From Gottfriedia acidiceleris (GTDB lineage: Bacteria > Bacillota > Bacilli > Bacillales > Bacillaceae_G): a stretch of DNA of 64,000 nucleotides. Shown here one piece after another: positions 1-9,735 of the stretch (within the stretch, counting starts at the first letter, position 1; each line of letters begins with the position of its first letter). The stretch lies in contig NZ_NESS01000001.1 of NCBI RefSeq assembly GCF_002128425.1, positions 434,001 to 498,000 on the forward strand, given 5' to 3'. Below the pieces are notes generated by a model. That model saw nothing but the letters and a program-made list of their open reading frames with translations. It did no database searches and was not told the DNA's origin. The position numbers and the translations under genes are program-made.

Positions 1-606
1 TTGAATTTCTGATAGCTGAAATTGAATTAAATCTAACCTATGCGCCATTTGTTGTTCGTTTTCAGTTAATTGCTTTAACTGTTTTTTTAAGTCTGTATAG
101 TTACTAAATATATTTTGATATTCAGTATACAAAGGAGCAATTGCTTGTTCATCATATTGTTGTAACATCGGTAAATGATGTTCTTGGTCCATTAAATCTT
201 GGCTCTCATGTTGCCCATGAATATCAACAAGTAAGCCACCAATTTCCTTAAGTATAGAAGTTGTAACTAATTTACCATTGATACGGCATACACTTTTACC
301 CGATGAAGTAATATCTCTTTTTAAAATAATCATTTCATCTTCAATGTCAAAGCCTAATTCTCTGCATCTAGAGTAAATTAGATGATTCTCATTTTCAATG
401 TGAAATAAGCCTTCAATTTCTGCTTTTTCAGTATCATATCTTACGAATTCTGCAGATCCACGACCACCAAGTAACAGACCAATGGCGTCAATAATTATCG
501 ACTTCCCCGCTCCTGTTTCACCACTTAGTACAGTTAAACCCTTTTCAAATGAAATGGAAACTTCCTCAATGATTGCAAAATTTTTAATGATAATTTCAGA
601 TAACAA
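1..606 (-). CDS. recN: DNA repair protein RecN, N-terminal part (runs off the window)
   Basis: RecN is an SMC-like ATPase that acts at double-strand breaks in recombinational repair. The visible 202 residues hold the N-terminal ATPase head, with a Walker A signature (GETGAGKS) about 30 residues in, followed by the start of the coiled-coil part; the rest lies beyond base 1. The start is a TTG at 604-606, chosen because AGGAGAG lies 7 bases before it and because the product then begins LSEIIIKNFAIIEE, as in other Bacillus RecN proteins. It follows argR in the same direction with a gap of about 30 bases, the usual Bacillus argR-recN order, so the two are probably co-transcribed. Identity is very likely; only the C-terminal part cannot be checked. 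Confidence 0.93.
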   Translation of the reverse strand, partial: MLSEIIIKNFAIIEEVSISFEKGLTVLSGETGAGKSIIIDAIGLLLGGRGSAEFVRYDTEKAEIEGLFHIENENHLIYSRCRELGFDIEDEMIILKRDITSSGKSVCRINGKLVTTSILKEIGGLLVDIHGQHESQDLMDQEHHLPMLQQYDEQAIAPLYTEYQNIFSNYTDLKKQLKQLTENEQQMAHRLDLIQFQLSEIQ

Positions 607-638
607 TGAGTTTCTCTCCTCTTTTTAAAACCATTCTC

Positions 639-1091
639 CTATTGAAGCATGTCAATAAATTTTTCTTTTAAATCCTCAGCATCTACAGGTGTACGACAAA
701 TGATTAAGATCGTATCATCACCACAGATTGTACCCATAATTTCTGACCAATCTAAATGATCAATTAATGCACCAACTGCATTTGCATTACCTGGCAAAGT
801 TTTCATTACAATTAAATGACTAGAACTATCAATTTTAATAAATGAATCAATTAACAGTCTCTTTAATTTTTGTAACGGATTAAACCGTTGATCTGCAGGT
901 AAGCTATATTTATATCGACCATCAGATAACGGGACTTTTACTAAATGTAGTTCTTTTATATCACGTGAAATAGTTGCTTGGGTTACTTTAAAACCTAAGT
1001 CTCTTAGTGATTGTACTAACTCGTCTTGTGTTTCGACTTCATTTTTTGCGATAATTTCTCGTATTTTTATATGACGCTGACCTTTATTCAT
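639..1091 (-). CDS. argR: Arginine repressor ArgR/AhrC
   Basis: AhrC-type regulator that binds DNA with arginine, represses arginine biosynthesis and activates catabolism. The 150-codon product has the N-terminal winged helix ([18 protein letters not shown]) and the C-terminal oligomerisation and arginine-binding domain ([14 protein letters not shown]). I place the start at ATG 1089-1091 ([13 protein letters not shown]), which has AGGTG 5 bases upstream and matches the 149-residue B. subtilis AhrC; a longer reading frame extends 9 codons further but has no family support. A terminator after tlyA suggests that argR-recN has its own promoter here. The family assignment is firm. Confidence 0.96.
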   Translation of the reverse strand: MNKGQRHIKIREIIAKNEVETQDELVQSLRDLGFKVTQATISRDIKELHLVKVPLSDGRYKYSLPADQRFNPLQKLKRLLIDSFIKIDSSSHLIVMKTLPGNANAVGALIDHLDWSEIMGTICGDDTILIICRTPVDAEDLKEKFIDMLQ

Positions 1092-1270
1092 AATACACCT
1101 CTTTGCAAATTCCGACAAATATCTTACTTACAGATTATATTATCTAATCTATTGGTTATTGTATATATTTTTTTAAACGTTTTCATAAAATGCATTTTTT
1201 TATCAAAAATTTTTCTTCTTTCTCAGGCTTCGAATCCTATCTGATTAATTACTTAATTTGAAAAAAGGAG
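1092..1270 (-). promoter_or_regulatory. argR upstream region with a possible promoter and cre/ARG-box-like sequence
   Basis: The region between the tlyA terminator and argR should contain the argR promoter. A TATAAT lies on the minus strand at 1134-1139, without a convincing -35. At 1171-1186 the minus strand reads ATGAAAACGTTTAAAA, one base off the CcpA cre consensus (the conserved C is A). Next to it ATAAAAAAATGCATT (about 1188-1206) resembles part of an ARG box, which would fit autoregulation. All three are weak motif matches. Confidence 0.25.
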
Positions 1271-1299
1271 AAAAAGGAAACCTATTTGGTTTCCTTTTT
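1271..1299 (-). terminator. Intrinsic terminator of tlyA
   Basis: A perfect 12-bp stem (AAAAAGGAAACC with GGTTTCCTTTTT) and a 5-base loop end two bases before the tlyA stop codon, with a U-rich 3' arm when read on the minus strand. It separates dxs-tlyA from argR-recN. Confidence 0.8.
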
Positions 1300-1300
1300 A

Positions 1301-2128
1301 TTATTTTACCTTCTTTAATTCACTATGTGCTTCATTTACAATTTCCATTGGTAATCGATTTAACTCGCTTGTTCCAATTTCCTTTGAACCTTCCCAATGT
1401 AGATGAATTAAAAATTCAATATTACCGTCTCCACCAGTTATAGGCGAAAAAGTTAAAGCTTTTATATCATATCCTTGGCGTAGCGCAAAATCGATCATCA
1501 TTTCGATAACTTGTTCATGCACTTTTGGATCGCGTACGATACCCTTTTTACCAACTTGTTCCCTACCAGCTTCAAATTGTGGTTTAATCAACGCGACAAC
1601 ATCACTTGAAGGTACTAATAATGTTTTTAGAACTGGTAAAATCAAACGTAATGAAATAAAGGATACGTCAATTGAAGCGAACCCAGGTAACCCTTCAATT
1701 AAATCTTCTGGTTTAACATATCGAAAATTTGTTCGTTCCATTACAATTACGCGTTCATCTTGCCTTAATTTCCAAGCAAGTTGATTGTATCCAACATCAA
1801 GTGCATATGATTTTTTTGCCCCATTTTGAAGTGCACAATCCGTAAATCCACCTGTTGACGATCCAATATCAATCATAATTTTATCTTTTACTGATAAATC
1901 AAATGTGTTTATAGCTTTTTCTAATTTGTATCCTCCACGGCTTACATAAGGCATAACCTCACCCTTAATTTGTAAAGGGAGTTCAATATCTATTTTTTCT
2001 CCAGGCTTATCTAATCTTTGTTCGTTTGTATAGACAAGTCCTGCCATAATTGCTCTTTTAGCTTTTTCACGTGTTTCAATTAAACCACGATCTACTAAAA
2101 GTACGTCTACTCGTTCCTTTTTCGCCAT
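1301..2128 (-). CDS. tlyA: TlyA family rRNA (cytidine-2'-O)-methyltransferase / YqxC
   Basis: TlyA proteins methylate ribose in rRNA; in Bacilli the homologue is YqxC. The 275-residue product has an N-terminal S4 RNA-binding domain (about residues 5-65) followed by an FtsJ-like Rossmann methyltransferase domain with the SAM-binding motif DIGSSTGGFTDC (about 90-101) and a KPQFE motif near residue 185. The length matches the roughly 280 residues of the family. The stop of dxs lies only 15 bases upstream, so the gene is read from the dxs transcript, as in B. subtilis. The family assignment is firm; the exact modified nucleotides in this organism are inferred. Confidence 0.92.
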   Translation of the reverse strand: MAKKERVDVLLVDRGLIETREKAKRAIMAGLVYTNEQRLDKPGEKIDIELPLQIKGEVMPYVSRGGYKLEKAINTFDLSVKDKIMIDIGSSTGGFTDCALQNGAKKSYALDVGYNQLAWKLRQDERVIVMERTNFRYVKPEDLIEGLPGFASIDVSFISLRLILPVLKTLLVPSSDVVALIKPQFEAGREQVGKKGIVRDPKVHEQVIEMMIDFALRQGYDIKALTFSPITGGDGNIEFLIHLHWEGSKEIGTSELNRLPMEIVNEAHSELKKVK

Positions 2129-2143
2129 TTAAATGTCATCCTC

Positions 2144-4024
2144 TTAATTATTACAAACCATTTCACGGATTTTCTTAACCGATTCATCTTTTGTTAAATG
2201 AATTTCTTCAAGTAATTTATCAACATCACCGTGTTCAACAAATAAGTCCGGAATACCGATACGTTCTACGCGGACGTTTTGAAAATTATTTGAACTTGCA
2301 AATTCTAAAACAGCACTTCCAAAACCACCTTGTAATACCGCTTCTTCAATCGTTAAAATCGGTTTTCCATCCTTAAAGATATCATTTAACATTGCAGTAT
2401 CCATTGGTTTAATAAATCTCGCGTTTACTACTTTAACTGAAATATTTTCCTTCTCTAACTCATCAGCCGCATCTAGAGCCATTTTAATTGTTGTACCAAA
2501 AGTTAAGATAACTGCATCAGATCCTTCTTTTAATACTTCCCATGATCCAATCGGAATTTCTTTTAATTGCTCATCCATTTGTACGCCTATACCATTCCCC
2601 CTAGGGAAACGCAGCGCAATTGGACCATCTTCGTATTTAATTGCAGTGTTTACCATATGTTGGCCTTCATTCTCATCTTTAGGCATCATTAAAACTAAGT
2701 TTGGTATATGACGTAGAAAGGCAATATCAAACACACCTTGATGAGTTTCGCCGTCAGCACCTACTAATCCTGCACGATCGATTCCAATGAATACATTTAA
2801 ATTTTGTCTACAAATATCATGTAAAACTTGGTCGTATGCTCTTTGAAGGAATGTAGAATAAATCGCTAAAAATGGCTTCATTCCTTGCGTAGCTAATCCA
2901 GCTGCTACCGTTGCCGCATGTTGCTCTGCAATACCGACATCAAATATACGGTCAGGTAATTGAGCTTGGAAATTTTCCAATTTTGAACCTACTGGCATTG
3001 CAGGAGTAATCGCTACAATTCGCTCATCCTTTAAAGCTAATTTTAATACAGTATCACTAACAAGTTTACTCCAGGCTGGTGGTGCTTTATCCGGCTTTAT
3101 TAACTTTCCAGATTCAACTTTATAAGGACCTGTGCCATGCCAAGTTCCAATATCATCACTTTCTGCTGGCTTATATCCTTTTCCTTTTTTCGTAAGTACA
3201 TGTACTAATACCGGACCTTTAGTTTTCTTAGCATATTCAAGAGATTCAAATAAGTCTTCAAAATTATGACCATCAACTGGTCCAAAATAAGTGAAGCCCA
3301 TTTCCTCGAAGAACATCCCTTGTGTAACTAAGTATTTAAGGCTATCTTTTAATTTTTTTGATGTACTTGAAAGTTTGTCTCCAATTCCAGGAATTTTTTT
3401 AATTACACCTTCAAGTTCACCTTTAGCCCAACGATATTTCCCTGTTGTTCTCAGTCTTCCTAAAATGCTATGTAAAGCACCTACGTTCGGGGCAATAGAC
3501 ATTTCATTATCATTTAATATAACGATGACATCTTTTTGCTCATGGCCAATATGATTCATTGCTTCAAGAGCCATCCCACCAGTTAATGCACCATCTCCAA
3601 TAATCGGAATAATGTACTCACCTGTTTTTTTAATATCTCTAGCAATAGCCATCCCCATTGCCGCAGATAAAGAAGTTGAACTGTGTCCTGTTTCCCATAC
3701 ATCATGCTCGCTTTCATTTCGCTTAGGAAAACCACATAATCCTTTAAACTGTCTTAGTGTAGTAAATTCTTTAGCTCGACCAGTTAATATTTTATGAACA
3801 TATGATTGATGTCCTACATCCCATAAAAATTTGTCTTTAGGCGAATCAAAGACTTTATGTAATGCTATCGTTAATTCAACAACTCCTAAATTTGGCGCAA
3901 TATGACCACCAGTCTCAGAAAGCTGTTGAATAAGAAATTTACGAATTTCTTCACTTATTATTTCTAATTCACCGTTCGTTTTATTTTTTAAAAAGCTCGG
4001 ATTTTCAATTGTCGTAAGATCCAT
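2144..4024 (-). CDS. dxs: 1-deoxy-D-xylulose-5-phosphate synthase
   Basis: First enzyme of the MEP isoprenoid pathway: it condenses pyruvate and glyceraldehyde 3-phosphate with thiamine diphosphate. The 626-residue product has the transketolase-like three-domain plan. The ThDP motif starts at GDGALTGG (143-150) with the matching Asn in NDNEMS (about 171-176), and the catalytic Glu lies in [10 protein letters not shown] of the second domain. The start ATG has AAGGTGA about 10 bases upstream. A terminator lies between this gene and ispA, which is upstream, so dxs probably has its own promoter in the 359-base gap. Length and motifs match the family fully. Confidence 0.97.
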   Translation of the reverse strand: MDLTTIENPSFLKNKTNGELEIISEEIRKFLIQQLSETGGHIAPNLGVVELTIALHKVFDSPKDKFLWDVGHQSYVHKILTGRAKEFTTLRQFKGLCGFPKRNESEHDVWETGHSSTSLSAAMGMAIARDIKKTGEYIIPIIGDGALTGGMALEAMNHIGHEQKDVIVILNDNEMSIAPNVGALHSILGRLRTTGKYRWAKGELEGVIKKIPGIGDKLSSTSKKLKDSLKYLVTQGMFFEEMGFTYFGPVDGHNFEDLFESLEYAKKTKGPVLVHVLTKKGKGYKPAESDDIGTWHGTGPYKVESGKLIKPDKAPPAWSKLVSDTVLKLALKDERIVAITPAMPVGSKLENFQAQLPDRIFDVGIAEQHAATVAAGLATQGMKPFLAIYSTFLQRAYDQVLHDICRQNLNVFIGIDRAGLVGADGETHQGVFDIAFLRHIPNLVLMMPKDENEGQHMVNTAIKYEDGPIALRFPRGNGIGVQMDEQLKEIPIGSWEVLKEGSDAVILTFGTTIKMALDAADELEKENISVKVVNARFIKPMDTAMLNDIFKDGKPILTIEEAVLQGGFGSAVLEFASSNNFQNVRVERIGIPDLFVEHGDVDKLLEEIHLTKDESVKKIREMVCNN

Positions 4025-4236
4025 CTTGGATCACTCACCTTCCTAGATGTTAAATCTATATAAATAATTCATTATTATGTAATTTTATCTATAAAATGAT
4101 TTTACCATACTTGTAGTTAAACGCTAGTTTCTTAAATGACTAACTCTTAACACCATGTATCATAATACCATTTTTATTAAAATCTGTTTAATATTTTTTA
4201 TTTTTATAGAACAAAATTATAGATATTTTCCACAAA
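4025..4236 (-). promoter_or_regulatory. dxs upstream non-coding region with possible extended -10 promoter
   Basis: AT-rich gap before dxs. On the minus strand TGGTAAAAT (4099-4107) is an extended -10 element about 80 bases before the start codon; no good -35 is seen. No riboswitch consensus was recognised. Confidence 0.35.
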
Positions 4237-4273
4237 AAGAAAAGAAAGCCGCTAGCACATATGTGTTAACGGC
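4237..4273 (-). terminator. Terminator after ispA
   Basis: A 13-bp imperfect stem (4248-4260 with 4261-4273, one mismatch and one wobble), followed on the minus strand by a T-rich tract (TTTCTTTTCTTTTTG). It lies about 110 bases past the ispA stop and would end the nusB-folD-xseA-xseB-ispA transcript. Confidence 0.55.
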
Positions 4274-4383
4274 CTACATTTCTGTATATTTTATTAACAA
4301 CATTAACACGATTATAAAGTAGTTACATTATACATAAATGAATAAATGTATTCAATGGACATGGAATTAATTACAAATCAAGT

Positions 4384-5271
4384 TTAAAAACTGCGATTTT
4401 CCACAAAATCACAAATTGAGATTAAGTAGTCATCTTTAATCCCACATGCTCGAACATGTTGCTTAGCTTCTGTAATAAATGTATGCAGTTTTTCTTTAGC
4501 GCCTCCAACTGAATATAACTTTACATAAGTAGTTTTATCATTTTCTATATCACTACCAACTGGCTTACCAAGAACTTCTTCATCACCAATTACGTCTAAA
4601 ATATCATCTTGTATTTGAAATGCGATACCGAGCTTATAAGCAAATTGCGTTAGATGAGATAATTGCTCAGCTGTTGCTTTTGAAATAATTGCACCTGCAA
4701 TTACTGGATACATTAGCATTTTACCCGTTTTTCTTTCATGGATATATTGCAATTCTTCTCCACTAAGTTCTTTACTTTCACCTTCCATATCCGCTACCTG
4801 ACCGGCAACCATCCCTTCAGGACCAGCAGCAATCGCTAATTCACTAATTAATTGTAGCTTCACTTGATCAGATACATGAAAATCATTCATTTCAGTAATT
4901 AATTTAAATGCGTATGTCAGTAAGCCATCACCTGCTAATACCGCAAGATCTTCTCCAAATACTTTATGATTTGTCGGTTTTCCTCTTCGAAAATCATCAT
5001 CATCCATACATGGTAAATCATCATGAATTAATGAATAAGTATGAATCATTTCTAAAGCACAAGCAGGTTTTATCCCTATTAAAGGATCATTACCAAATGC
5101 ATCTAAAGTTGCAAATAGTAAAAGAGGTCTAATTCTTTTCCCTCCACCTTGCAATGAATAGGACATAGATTCTTTTAATTTTTCTGGTGCTTTTAATCTT
5201 TCAACTGATTTGATCATTTCATCATTTACTATTCTACTGGAATACTCCATAAAATCTTTGAAAGTGTTCAT
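4384..5271 (-). CDS. ispA: Farnesyl diphosphate synthase (polyprenyl synthetase)
   Basis: Chain-elongating prenyl transferase that makes FPP from IPP and DMAPP/GPP. The 295-residue product carries both Asp-rich motifs: DDLPCMDDDDFRRG after the HTYSLIHDD segment, and FQIQDDILD near residue 225. I chose ATG 5269-5271 (MNTFKDFMEY), giving the usual length and AGGA upstream; a 15-codon longer frame overlaps xseB without support. It starts one base after the xseB stop codon, so it is translationally coupled to xseA-xseB, the conserved Bacillus arrangement. Confidence 0.95.
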   Translation of the reverse strand: MNTFKDFMEYSSRIVNDEMIKSVERLKAPEKLKESMSYSLQGGGKRIRPLLLFATLDAFGNDPLIGIKPACALEMIHTYSLIHDDLPCMDDDDFRRGKPTNHKVFGEDLAVLAGDGLLTYAFKLITEMNDFHVSDQVKLQLISELAIAAGPEGMVAGQVADMEGESKELSGEELQYIHERKTGKMLMYPVIAGAIISKATAEQLSHLTQFAYKLGIAFQIQDDILDVIGDEEVLGKPVGSDIENDKTTYVKLYSVGGAKEKLHTFITEAKQHVRACGIKDDYLISICDFVENRSF

Positions 5272-5272
5272 A

Positions 5273-5509
5273 TTATTCCTCCTCAACAGTAAAAGGAGTT
5301 TGTTCACCCTGTTCATTTAATATAGAGGTCATTTGTTTTTCAACTTTTGTAAGCTTCTCTTGGCAAATTTGAGATAGTTTTATACCTTCTTGAAAGTATT
5401 CGATCGCTTTTTCAAGTGGTACGTCACCTTGCTCTAATTTTTGTACAATCATTTCAATTTCTTTTATTGCTTCTTCAAAAGAACGTTCATTTTGTGACAA
5501 TTGATTCAC
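5273..5509 (-). CDS. xseB: Exodeoxyribonuclease VII small subunit
   Basis: Small subunit of exonuclease VII, which degrades single-stranded DNA together with XseA. The 78-residue acidic helical protein shows the family core [18 protein letters not shown] and the following [15 protein letters not shown] segment. Its start is GTG at 5507-5509, which overlaps the xseA stop codon (GTGA), so translation is coupled. Size and position are typical. Confidence 0.94.
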   Translation of the reverse strand: MNQLSQNERSFEEAIKEIEMIVQKLEQGDVPLEKAIEYFQEGIKLSQICQEKLTKVEKQMTSILNEQGEQTPFTVEEE

Positions 5510-6852
5510 TCTCCTTTTACTTCAAGTACTTCACAATTTAATTTCCCATCGGTCATTTGTAATTGGAATCGGTCTCCCTCTTTTGCCTGTTTAACCGATT
5601 TCATCAATTCATTCTCATTTTTATATGCTAATGAATAACCTCTAGCCATAACTTTTAATGGACTAAGTGCATCAAGTGTATGAATTATTCTTTCCATTTC
5701 AAATTTCTTCTGGGTAATAAGGCGATTAAATTCTTTTTGTAAAGCCATATGTAATTGCTGATGTTTTTGCTTTTCAAACTGAACTCTATTACTTGGATGA
5801 TGAATAAGTAATGACGAATTTAGTTCTTTATGCTTGTTTATTTTAGACTTAACAATTTCATTTATTGATGTAAGTAAACGCTCATTTATCCGATCAAATT
5901 GCTCTTGTTTTGGATGAAATAGTGAATTAGGATATCTAAATACATAAGCATCTTGAACTGCCTTTAATTGCGCTTGTTTTCGTTCAATAATCGTATCCAT
6001 TGCTTTATTAAGTCTTGATTTACGAACAGTAAATTGCTCAAGTATTTCTCTTTGACTTAATGAAACTAATTCTGCTGCAGCTGTTGGTGTAGGTGCCCGA
6101 AGATCAGCTACATAATCCGCAATCGTAGTATCCGTCTCATGACCTACTGCAGAAATGATTGGAATTTTTGATTCAAAGATTGCTCTTGCTACTTTTTCAT
6201 CATTAAAGGCCCAGAGTTCTTCAATCGAACCTCCACCTCGTCCAACTATTAACACATCTATTTCTTTCATTTTACCTGCAGTTTCAATTGATTTCACAAC
6301 CGATGCTGGCGCACCTTCACCTTGTACAAGAGTCGGAATTACAACTATTTTCCCAATTGGGTATCTTCGTTGAATCGTTGTAATAATATCTCGGACTGCC
6401 GCACCAGTTGGTGAAGTAACAACCCCGATTACACTAGGAAAAGAAGGAATCTTTTTCTTAAATTTCTGATCAAAGATTCCTTCTTCTAATAGTTTTTTCT
6501 TCAATTGTTCATAAGCTACAAAGAGACCGCCAACCCCATCAGGTTGCATGTCTCTTATGTAGATTTGATAGCTACCAGATCCTGGGTATACATTTATTTC
6601 GCCTTGTACAATAACCTGCATACCATCAGTTGGTTGAAATGCAATATTAGCATTATAGGATTGAAACATGACCGCTGCAATTCTAGCACCATCATCTTTT
6701 AACGTAAAATAATAATGGCCGCTAGAAGAATGACGTTTAAAATTTGAGATTTCTCCACGGAGAAGTATATTTTGTAAATTACGATCCGCTTGAAATTTTG
6801 CTTTTAAATATTTAGTTAATGCGGTAACAGTAACTGGTAGCTTTTCCGTCAT
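5506..6852 (-). CDS. xseA: Exodeoxyribonuclease VII large subunit
   Basis: Catalytic subunit of exonuclease VII. The 448-residue protein has an N-terminal OB fold (about residues 10-105, with [20 protein letters not shown]) and the family catalytic domain ([56 protein letters not shown] read in parts), then a long helical region. I chose ATG 6850-6852 ([15 protein letters not shown]) because GAAGGG lies 6 bases upstream and the length equals that of B. subtilis; a start 6 codons further up has no good ribosome site. It overlaps xseB by 4 bases. Confidence 0.95.
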   Translation of the reverse strand: MTEKLPVTVTALTKYLKAKFQADRNLQNILLRGEISNFKRHSSSGHYYFTLKDDGARIAAVMFQSYNANIAFQPTDGMQVIVQGEINVYPGSGSYQIYIRDMQPDGVGGLFVAYEQLKKKLLEEGIFDQKFKKKIPSFPSVIGVVTSPTGAAVRDIITTIQRRYPIGKIVVIPTLVQGEGAPASVVKSIETAGKMKEIDVLIVGRGGGSIEELWAFNDEKVARAIFESKIPIISAVGHETDTTIADYVADLRAPTPTAAAELVSLSQREILEQFTVRKSRLNKAMDTIIERKQAQLKAVQDAYVFRYPNSLFHPKQEQFDRINERLLTSINEIVKSKINKHKELNSSLLIHHPSNRVQFEKQKHQQLHMALQKEFNRLITQKKFEMERIIHTLDALSPLKVMARGYSLAYKNENELMKSVKQAKEGDRFQLQMTDGKLNCEVLEVKGE

Positions 6853-6888
6853 GCATAGCCCTTCTTTCATTCTTACAAAGCAATAAGA

Positions 6889-7764
6889 TTAAAGTTTAAC
6901 ACTCAAATTTAATTTATTATCAATTTGAGAAGCTGCTTTTAACGTATTATGAAGTAGCATTGTAATTGTCATTGGTCCTACCCCACCTGGTACCGGAGTA
7001 ATATAACCAGCAATATTTTTAACATCTTCAAAATTTACGTCTCCACATAATTTGCCATTTTCATCTCTATTCATGCCGACGTCAATAACAATTGCTCCCT
7101 CTTTAACATAATCAGCTGTAATTAATTTTGCTACACCAATTGCAACAATTAAAATATCAGCCTGCTTTGTAATATTTTTTAGATTAGTAGTACGTGAATG
7201 TGTATAAGTAACCGTTGCATTTTCGTTTAAGAATAATTGTCCAACTGGTTTACCTACAATATTACTACGTCCAATAACAACTACATGTTTACCACTAATC
7301 GGAATATTTGTATTTTCTATTAATTTTAATATACCAAAAGGAGTACAAGGTAGTAATGAATCTTGATTAGTCATCATTCTTCCAATATTAATTGGATGAA
7401 ATCCATCAACATCTTTTAATGGTGAAATCGTTTCAATTACTTTCTTTTCAGAGATATGAGCAGGTAATGGCAACTGAACTAAAATACCATGAATTGACTG
7501 ATCATCGTTTAATTTGTTTACAACGGATAATAACTCATCTTCAGTAACTGTTTCAGGTAATTCAATTACTTCAGAATACATCCCTAATTCATTACATGCT
7601 TTATGCTTCGAATTCACATATGTTCTTGAAGCAGAATTATTTCCAACTAAAACAACTGCTAAACCTGGTGTAACACCTTGATTTTTTAATTCTGAAACAC
7701 CATTCTTTAATTCCTCACGAATTGATACTGAAATTTCTTTACCATTAATTAATGTTGCTACCAT
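6889..7764 (-). CDS. folD: Methylenetetrahydrofolate dehydrogenase / methenyltetrahydrofolate cyclohydrolase
   Basis: Bifunctional one-carbon folate enzyme. The 291-residue product has the catalytic [13 protein letters not shown] segment (Tyr and Lys of the YxxxK motif, near residues 50-54), the NAD(P)-binding [17 protein letters not shown], and the C-terminal [18 protein letters not shown] signature. It lies between nusB and xseA with short gaps (36-37 bases), so all are likely on one transcript, as in other Bacilli. Confidence 0.97.
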   Translation of the reverse strand: MVATLINGKEISVSIREELKNGVSELKNQGVTPGLAVVLVGNNSASRTYVNSKHKACNELGMYSEVIELPETVTEDELLSVVNKLNDDQSIHGILVQLPLPAHISEKKVIETISPLKDVDGFHPINIGRMMTNQDSLLPCTPFGILKLIENTNIPISGKHVVVIGRSNIVGKPVGQLFLNENATVTYTHSRTTNLKNITKQADILIVAIGVAKLITADYVKEGAIVIDVGMNRDENGKLCGDVNFEDVKNIAGYITPVPGGVGPMTITMLLHNTLKAASQIDNKLNLSVKL

Positions 7765-7801
7765 TTTAATTTCCCCCTATGCATATAAACAATCTATCTA
7801 T

Positions 7802-8182
7802 TTAGAATTTTGATAATACCGCATTGATAAATTTACTAGAATCATCATCACCGTAAACTTTTGCAATTTCAATCGCTTCATTGATTGCTACACTTTTTGG
7901 AACATCCTCTAGGTAATTAATTTCTACTAAAGCGATTCTAAGGATATTGCGATCAACGTTACCTAAACGATCAATCGTCCAGCTTTCGATATTTGAAGCT
8001 AATTGTTCGTCAATTACTTCTTTATGACTAACAAAATTCGTTACGATTGCATCTAAAAATGCATCTTGTTTTTCTTCAGCTTCTTCTAATACATGCTCTA
8101 ATGCATCTGAAGCATTTGCTTCACTTAAATCCATTTGGAATAATGTTTGTAATGCAAGTTCCCTTGCTTTTCTACGTTTCAT
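7802..8182 (-). CDS. nusB: Transcription antitermination factor NusB
   Basis: NusB binds boxA RNA with S10 and supports rRNA antitermination. The 126-residue all-helical protein begins MKRRKARELALQTLFQMDLS and ends with the conserved VAINEAIEIAKVYGDDDSSK and KFINAVLSKF segments. The ATG at 8180-8182 fits the family start. AAGGAG lies 12 bases before it, and a TTG one codon upstream has better spacing (9 bases), so the true start may be that TTG. The reading frame also extends 37 codons further upstream, but that part matches nothing in NusB. Confidence 0.93.
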   Translation of the reverse strand: MKRRKARELALQTLFQMDLSEANASDALEHVLEEAEEKQDAFLDAIVTNFVSHKEVIDEQLASNIESWTIDRLGNVDRNILRIALVEINYLEDVPKSVAINEAIEIAKVYGDDDSSKFINAVLSKF

Positions 8183-8564
8183 CAAAATAATAAACTCCTT
8201 TAAGCTAAATTCAGCATTCGTTGCATAGGTAATAACGAATTCTAATTTTGTATAGTAACACGTTATTTTACCATTTTTTTTAATAAGTTCCAACGACTGT
8301 CTGTATTAACTCTAATTTTTATTATTATTAACGTTTCTAAGCAAACTCAATACTTTAAACTGTTTTCTACATTTTAACTTAAAATCAAATAAAATAACAG
8401 AATAATGTTTGTGTTTTTTTAAAAAAAATTACTTTTTCTTACTTTAAAATAATATTTAAATACCAAAACACGAACATTCAAAAAGATAGATTGTGAAAAT
8501 GTGGGGTTAAAAGGTTTGTAAAAGTTTTTAAGAATTAAAATAAATTTCCAATTACTACCTGATT
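8183..8564 (-). promoter_or_regulatory. nusB upstream region with sigma-A type promoter
   Basis: On the minus strand TTGGAA (8288-8293), a 17-base spacer and TAAAAT (8265-8270) form a good sigma-A promoter about 85 bases before nusB, probably for the nusB-folD-xseA-xseB-ispA operon. The rest of this 382-base gap is AT-rich. I see no other gene in it and no clear terminator for the acetyltransferase gene upstream. Confidence 0.5.
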
Positions 8565-9131
8565 TTAATGTCTTTCGATTAGTTCCTGACTCCCAATCCA
8601 TTCTTGTTCCAGTATGCTATATAAATACGTGTCTCTCCAGCCGTCTCTTAATAATAAATCTTCACGCATTTTACCTTCTAAATTTAATCCACATTTTTCA
8701 AGTACTTTTGCTGATGCAATATTTCTAACATCACATGTCGCAAATATACGATGCAGCTTAAAATTATTAAATCCAAATGAAATTACTTCTTTAGTAGCTT
8801 CACTAGCAAATCCCATGCCCCAATAGTTAGGATGAATTATATACCCTATTTCACCTATCTGATTTATTTTATCCCTAATATTAAACTCTATCGATCCTAT
8901 TAATTCATCGGATTCCTTTTCTATTATTGCAAATACAAATCTAGTCCTATTGATTTGTTTCATATCTCTTAGTATGTTTTGAACGAATTCCTTCGTCTCA
9001 ATTTCTGTATTCGGACCCCATGGCTGAAATTGACATACAACTAATTGTGATGCATATTTATGTACTTGCTTCCAATCGCTTTCAACAAATTCACGTAATA
9101 TTGTTCTATTTGTTCTTAAATTTAAAATCAT
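8565..9131 (-). CDS. GNAT family N-acetyltransferase (RimJ/RimL type)
   Basis: Acetyl-CoA dependent N-acetyltransferase; the substrate is unknown. The 188-residue protein has the RimJ/RimL layout: RTNRTILREFVESDW at the N-terminus, GEIGYIIHPNYWGMGFASEA as the acetyl-CoA binding motif A, and NIASAKVLEKCGLNLEGKMRED as motif B, followed by a Tyr-rich end. Proteins of this group modify ribosomal protein N-termini, or antibiotics and other small amines. It sits between nusB and the acc operon, where B. subtilis has other genes, and is flanked by its own gaps, so it is probably a separately transcribed accessory gene. Confidence 0.85.
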   Translation of the reverse strand: MILNLRTNRTILREFVESDWKQVHKYASQLVVCQFQPWGPNTEIETKEFVQNILRDMKQINRTRFVFAIIEKESDELIGSIEFNIRDKINQIGEIGYIIHPNYWGMGFASEATKEVISFGFNNFKLHRIFATCDVRNIASAKVLEKCGLNLEGKMREDLLLRDGWRDTYLYSILEQEWIGSQELIERH

Positions 9132-9283
9132 ATTTTCACCTATTTCTATTTAATTTACAAATAAAATTTTAACATATTTCGAAATATTTAATAAAAACAT
9201 TTACATAAGTTCAGGACTAAGGATAAACAAGAGTGAAAAAAACATAAAACTTTGAGGACTGCCCTTACTTCTTATCAAACAAA

Positions 9284-9315
9284 AAAAGAGCCTCTATTAG
9301 ATAGAGACTCTTTTT
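9284..9315. terminator. Terminator after yqhY
   Basis: A stem of AAAAAGAG and CTCTAT pairing with ATAGAG and CTCTTTTT, with one mismatch, sits just past the yqhY stop codon. It has A/T runs on both sides, so it can act on either strand; for the accB-accC-yqhY transcript it is read on the minus strand. Confidence 0.75.
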
Positions 9316-9321
9316 ACAATA

Positions 9322-9720
9322 TTAAAGTTCAATTGGAGCTTCTTGCTCAGGTTTCGTATCGAATTGAACTCCTACAACGTGAACATTTACTTCAGATAAT
9401 TCAAGGCCTGTCATCGTTAATAATGCTTGACGAATATTGTCTTGTACATTACCTGCTACAGTTGGGATTGACTTACCAAATTTAACTAGAATGTATACAT
9501 CGATTGTAATTCGATCTTCTGATAAATCAACTCGGACACCTTTACCGTGATATTTCTTACCGATAATTTCAGAAATACCAGATGCTAGGTTTCCACGCAT
9601 GCTTGAAACACCTTCAACTTCAGCAGCTGCAATACCAGCAATAACTTCGATTACTTCAGGTGCGATTTCTACTCGACCTAATGTCGCAGTACCCATTTCT
9701 AAAATTTGATTTTCGTTCAT
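9322..9720 (-). CDS. yqhY: Asp23/Gls24 family protein YqhY
   Basis: Member of the DUF322/Asp23 family. In B. subtilis the yqhY gene is linked to accB-accC, and published work connects YqhY with control of acetyl-CoA carboxylase activity. The 132-residue protein shows the family pattern LGRVEIAPEVIEVIAGIAA, EVEGVSSMRG and the later VDVYILVKFG-like strand (IDVYILVKFGKSIP). It has no signal peptide. It follows accC with a 15-base gap and is the last gene before a terminator, so it belongs to the acc operon. Confidence 0.9.
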   Translation of the reverse strand: MNENQILEMGTATLGRVEIAPEVIEVIAGIAAAEVEGVSSMRGNLASGISEIIGKKYHGKGVRVDLSEDRITIDVYILVKFGKSIPTVAGNVQDNIRQALLTMTGLELSEVNVHVVGVQFDTKPEQEAPIEL

Positions 9721-9735
9721 ACAGATCCCTCCACT

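Noticed and set aside
1026-1443. Plus-strand open frames over argR and tlyA
   Set aside because: They are opposite to well supported genes, with A/T-driven composition and no family pattern.
8419-8601. Short minus-strand frame of 60 codons after the acetyltransferase gene
   Set aside because: It overlaps the end of that gene in another frame and has no ribosome site or recognisable pattern.
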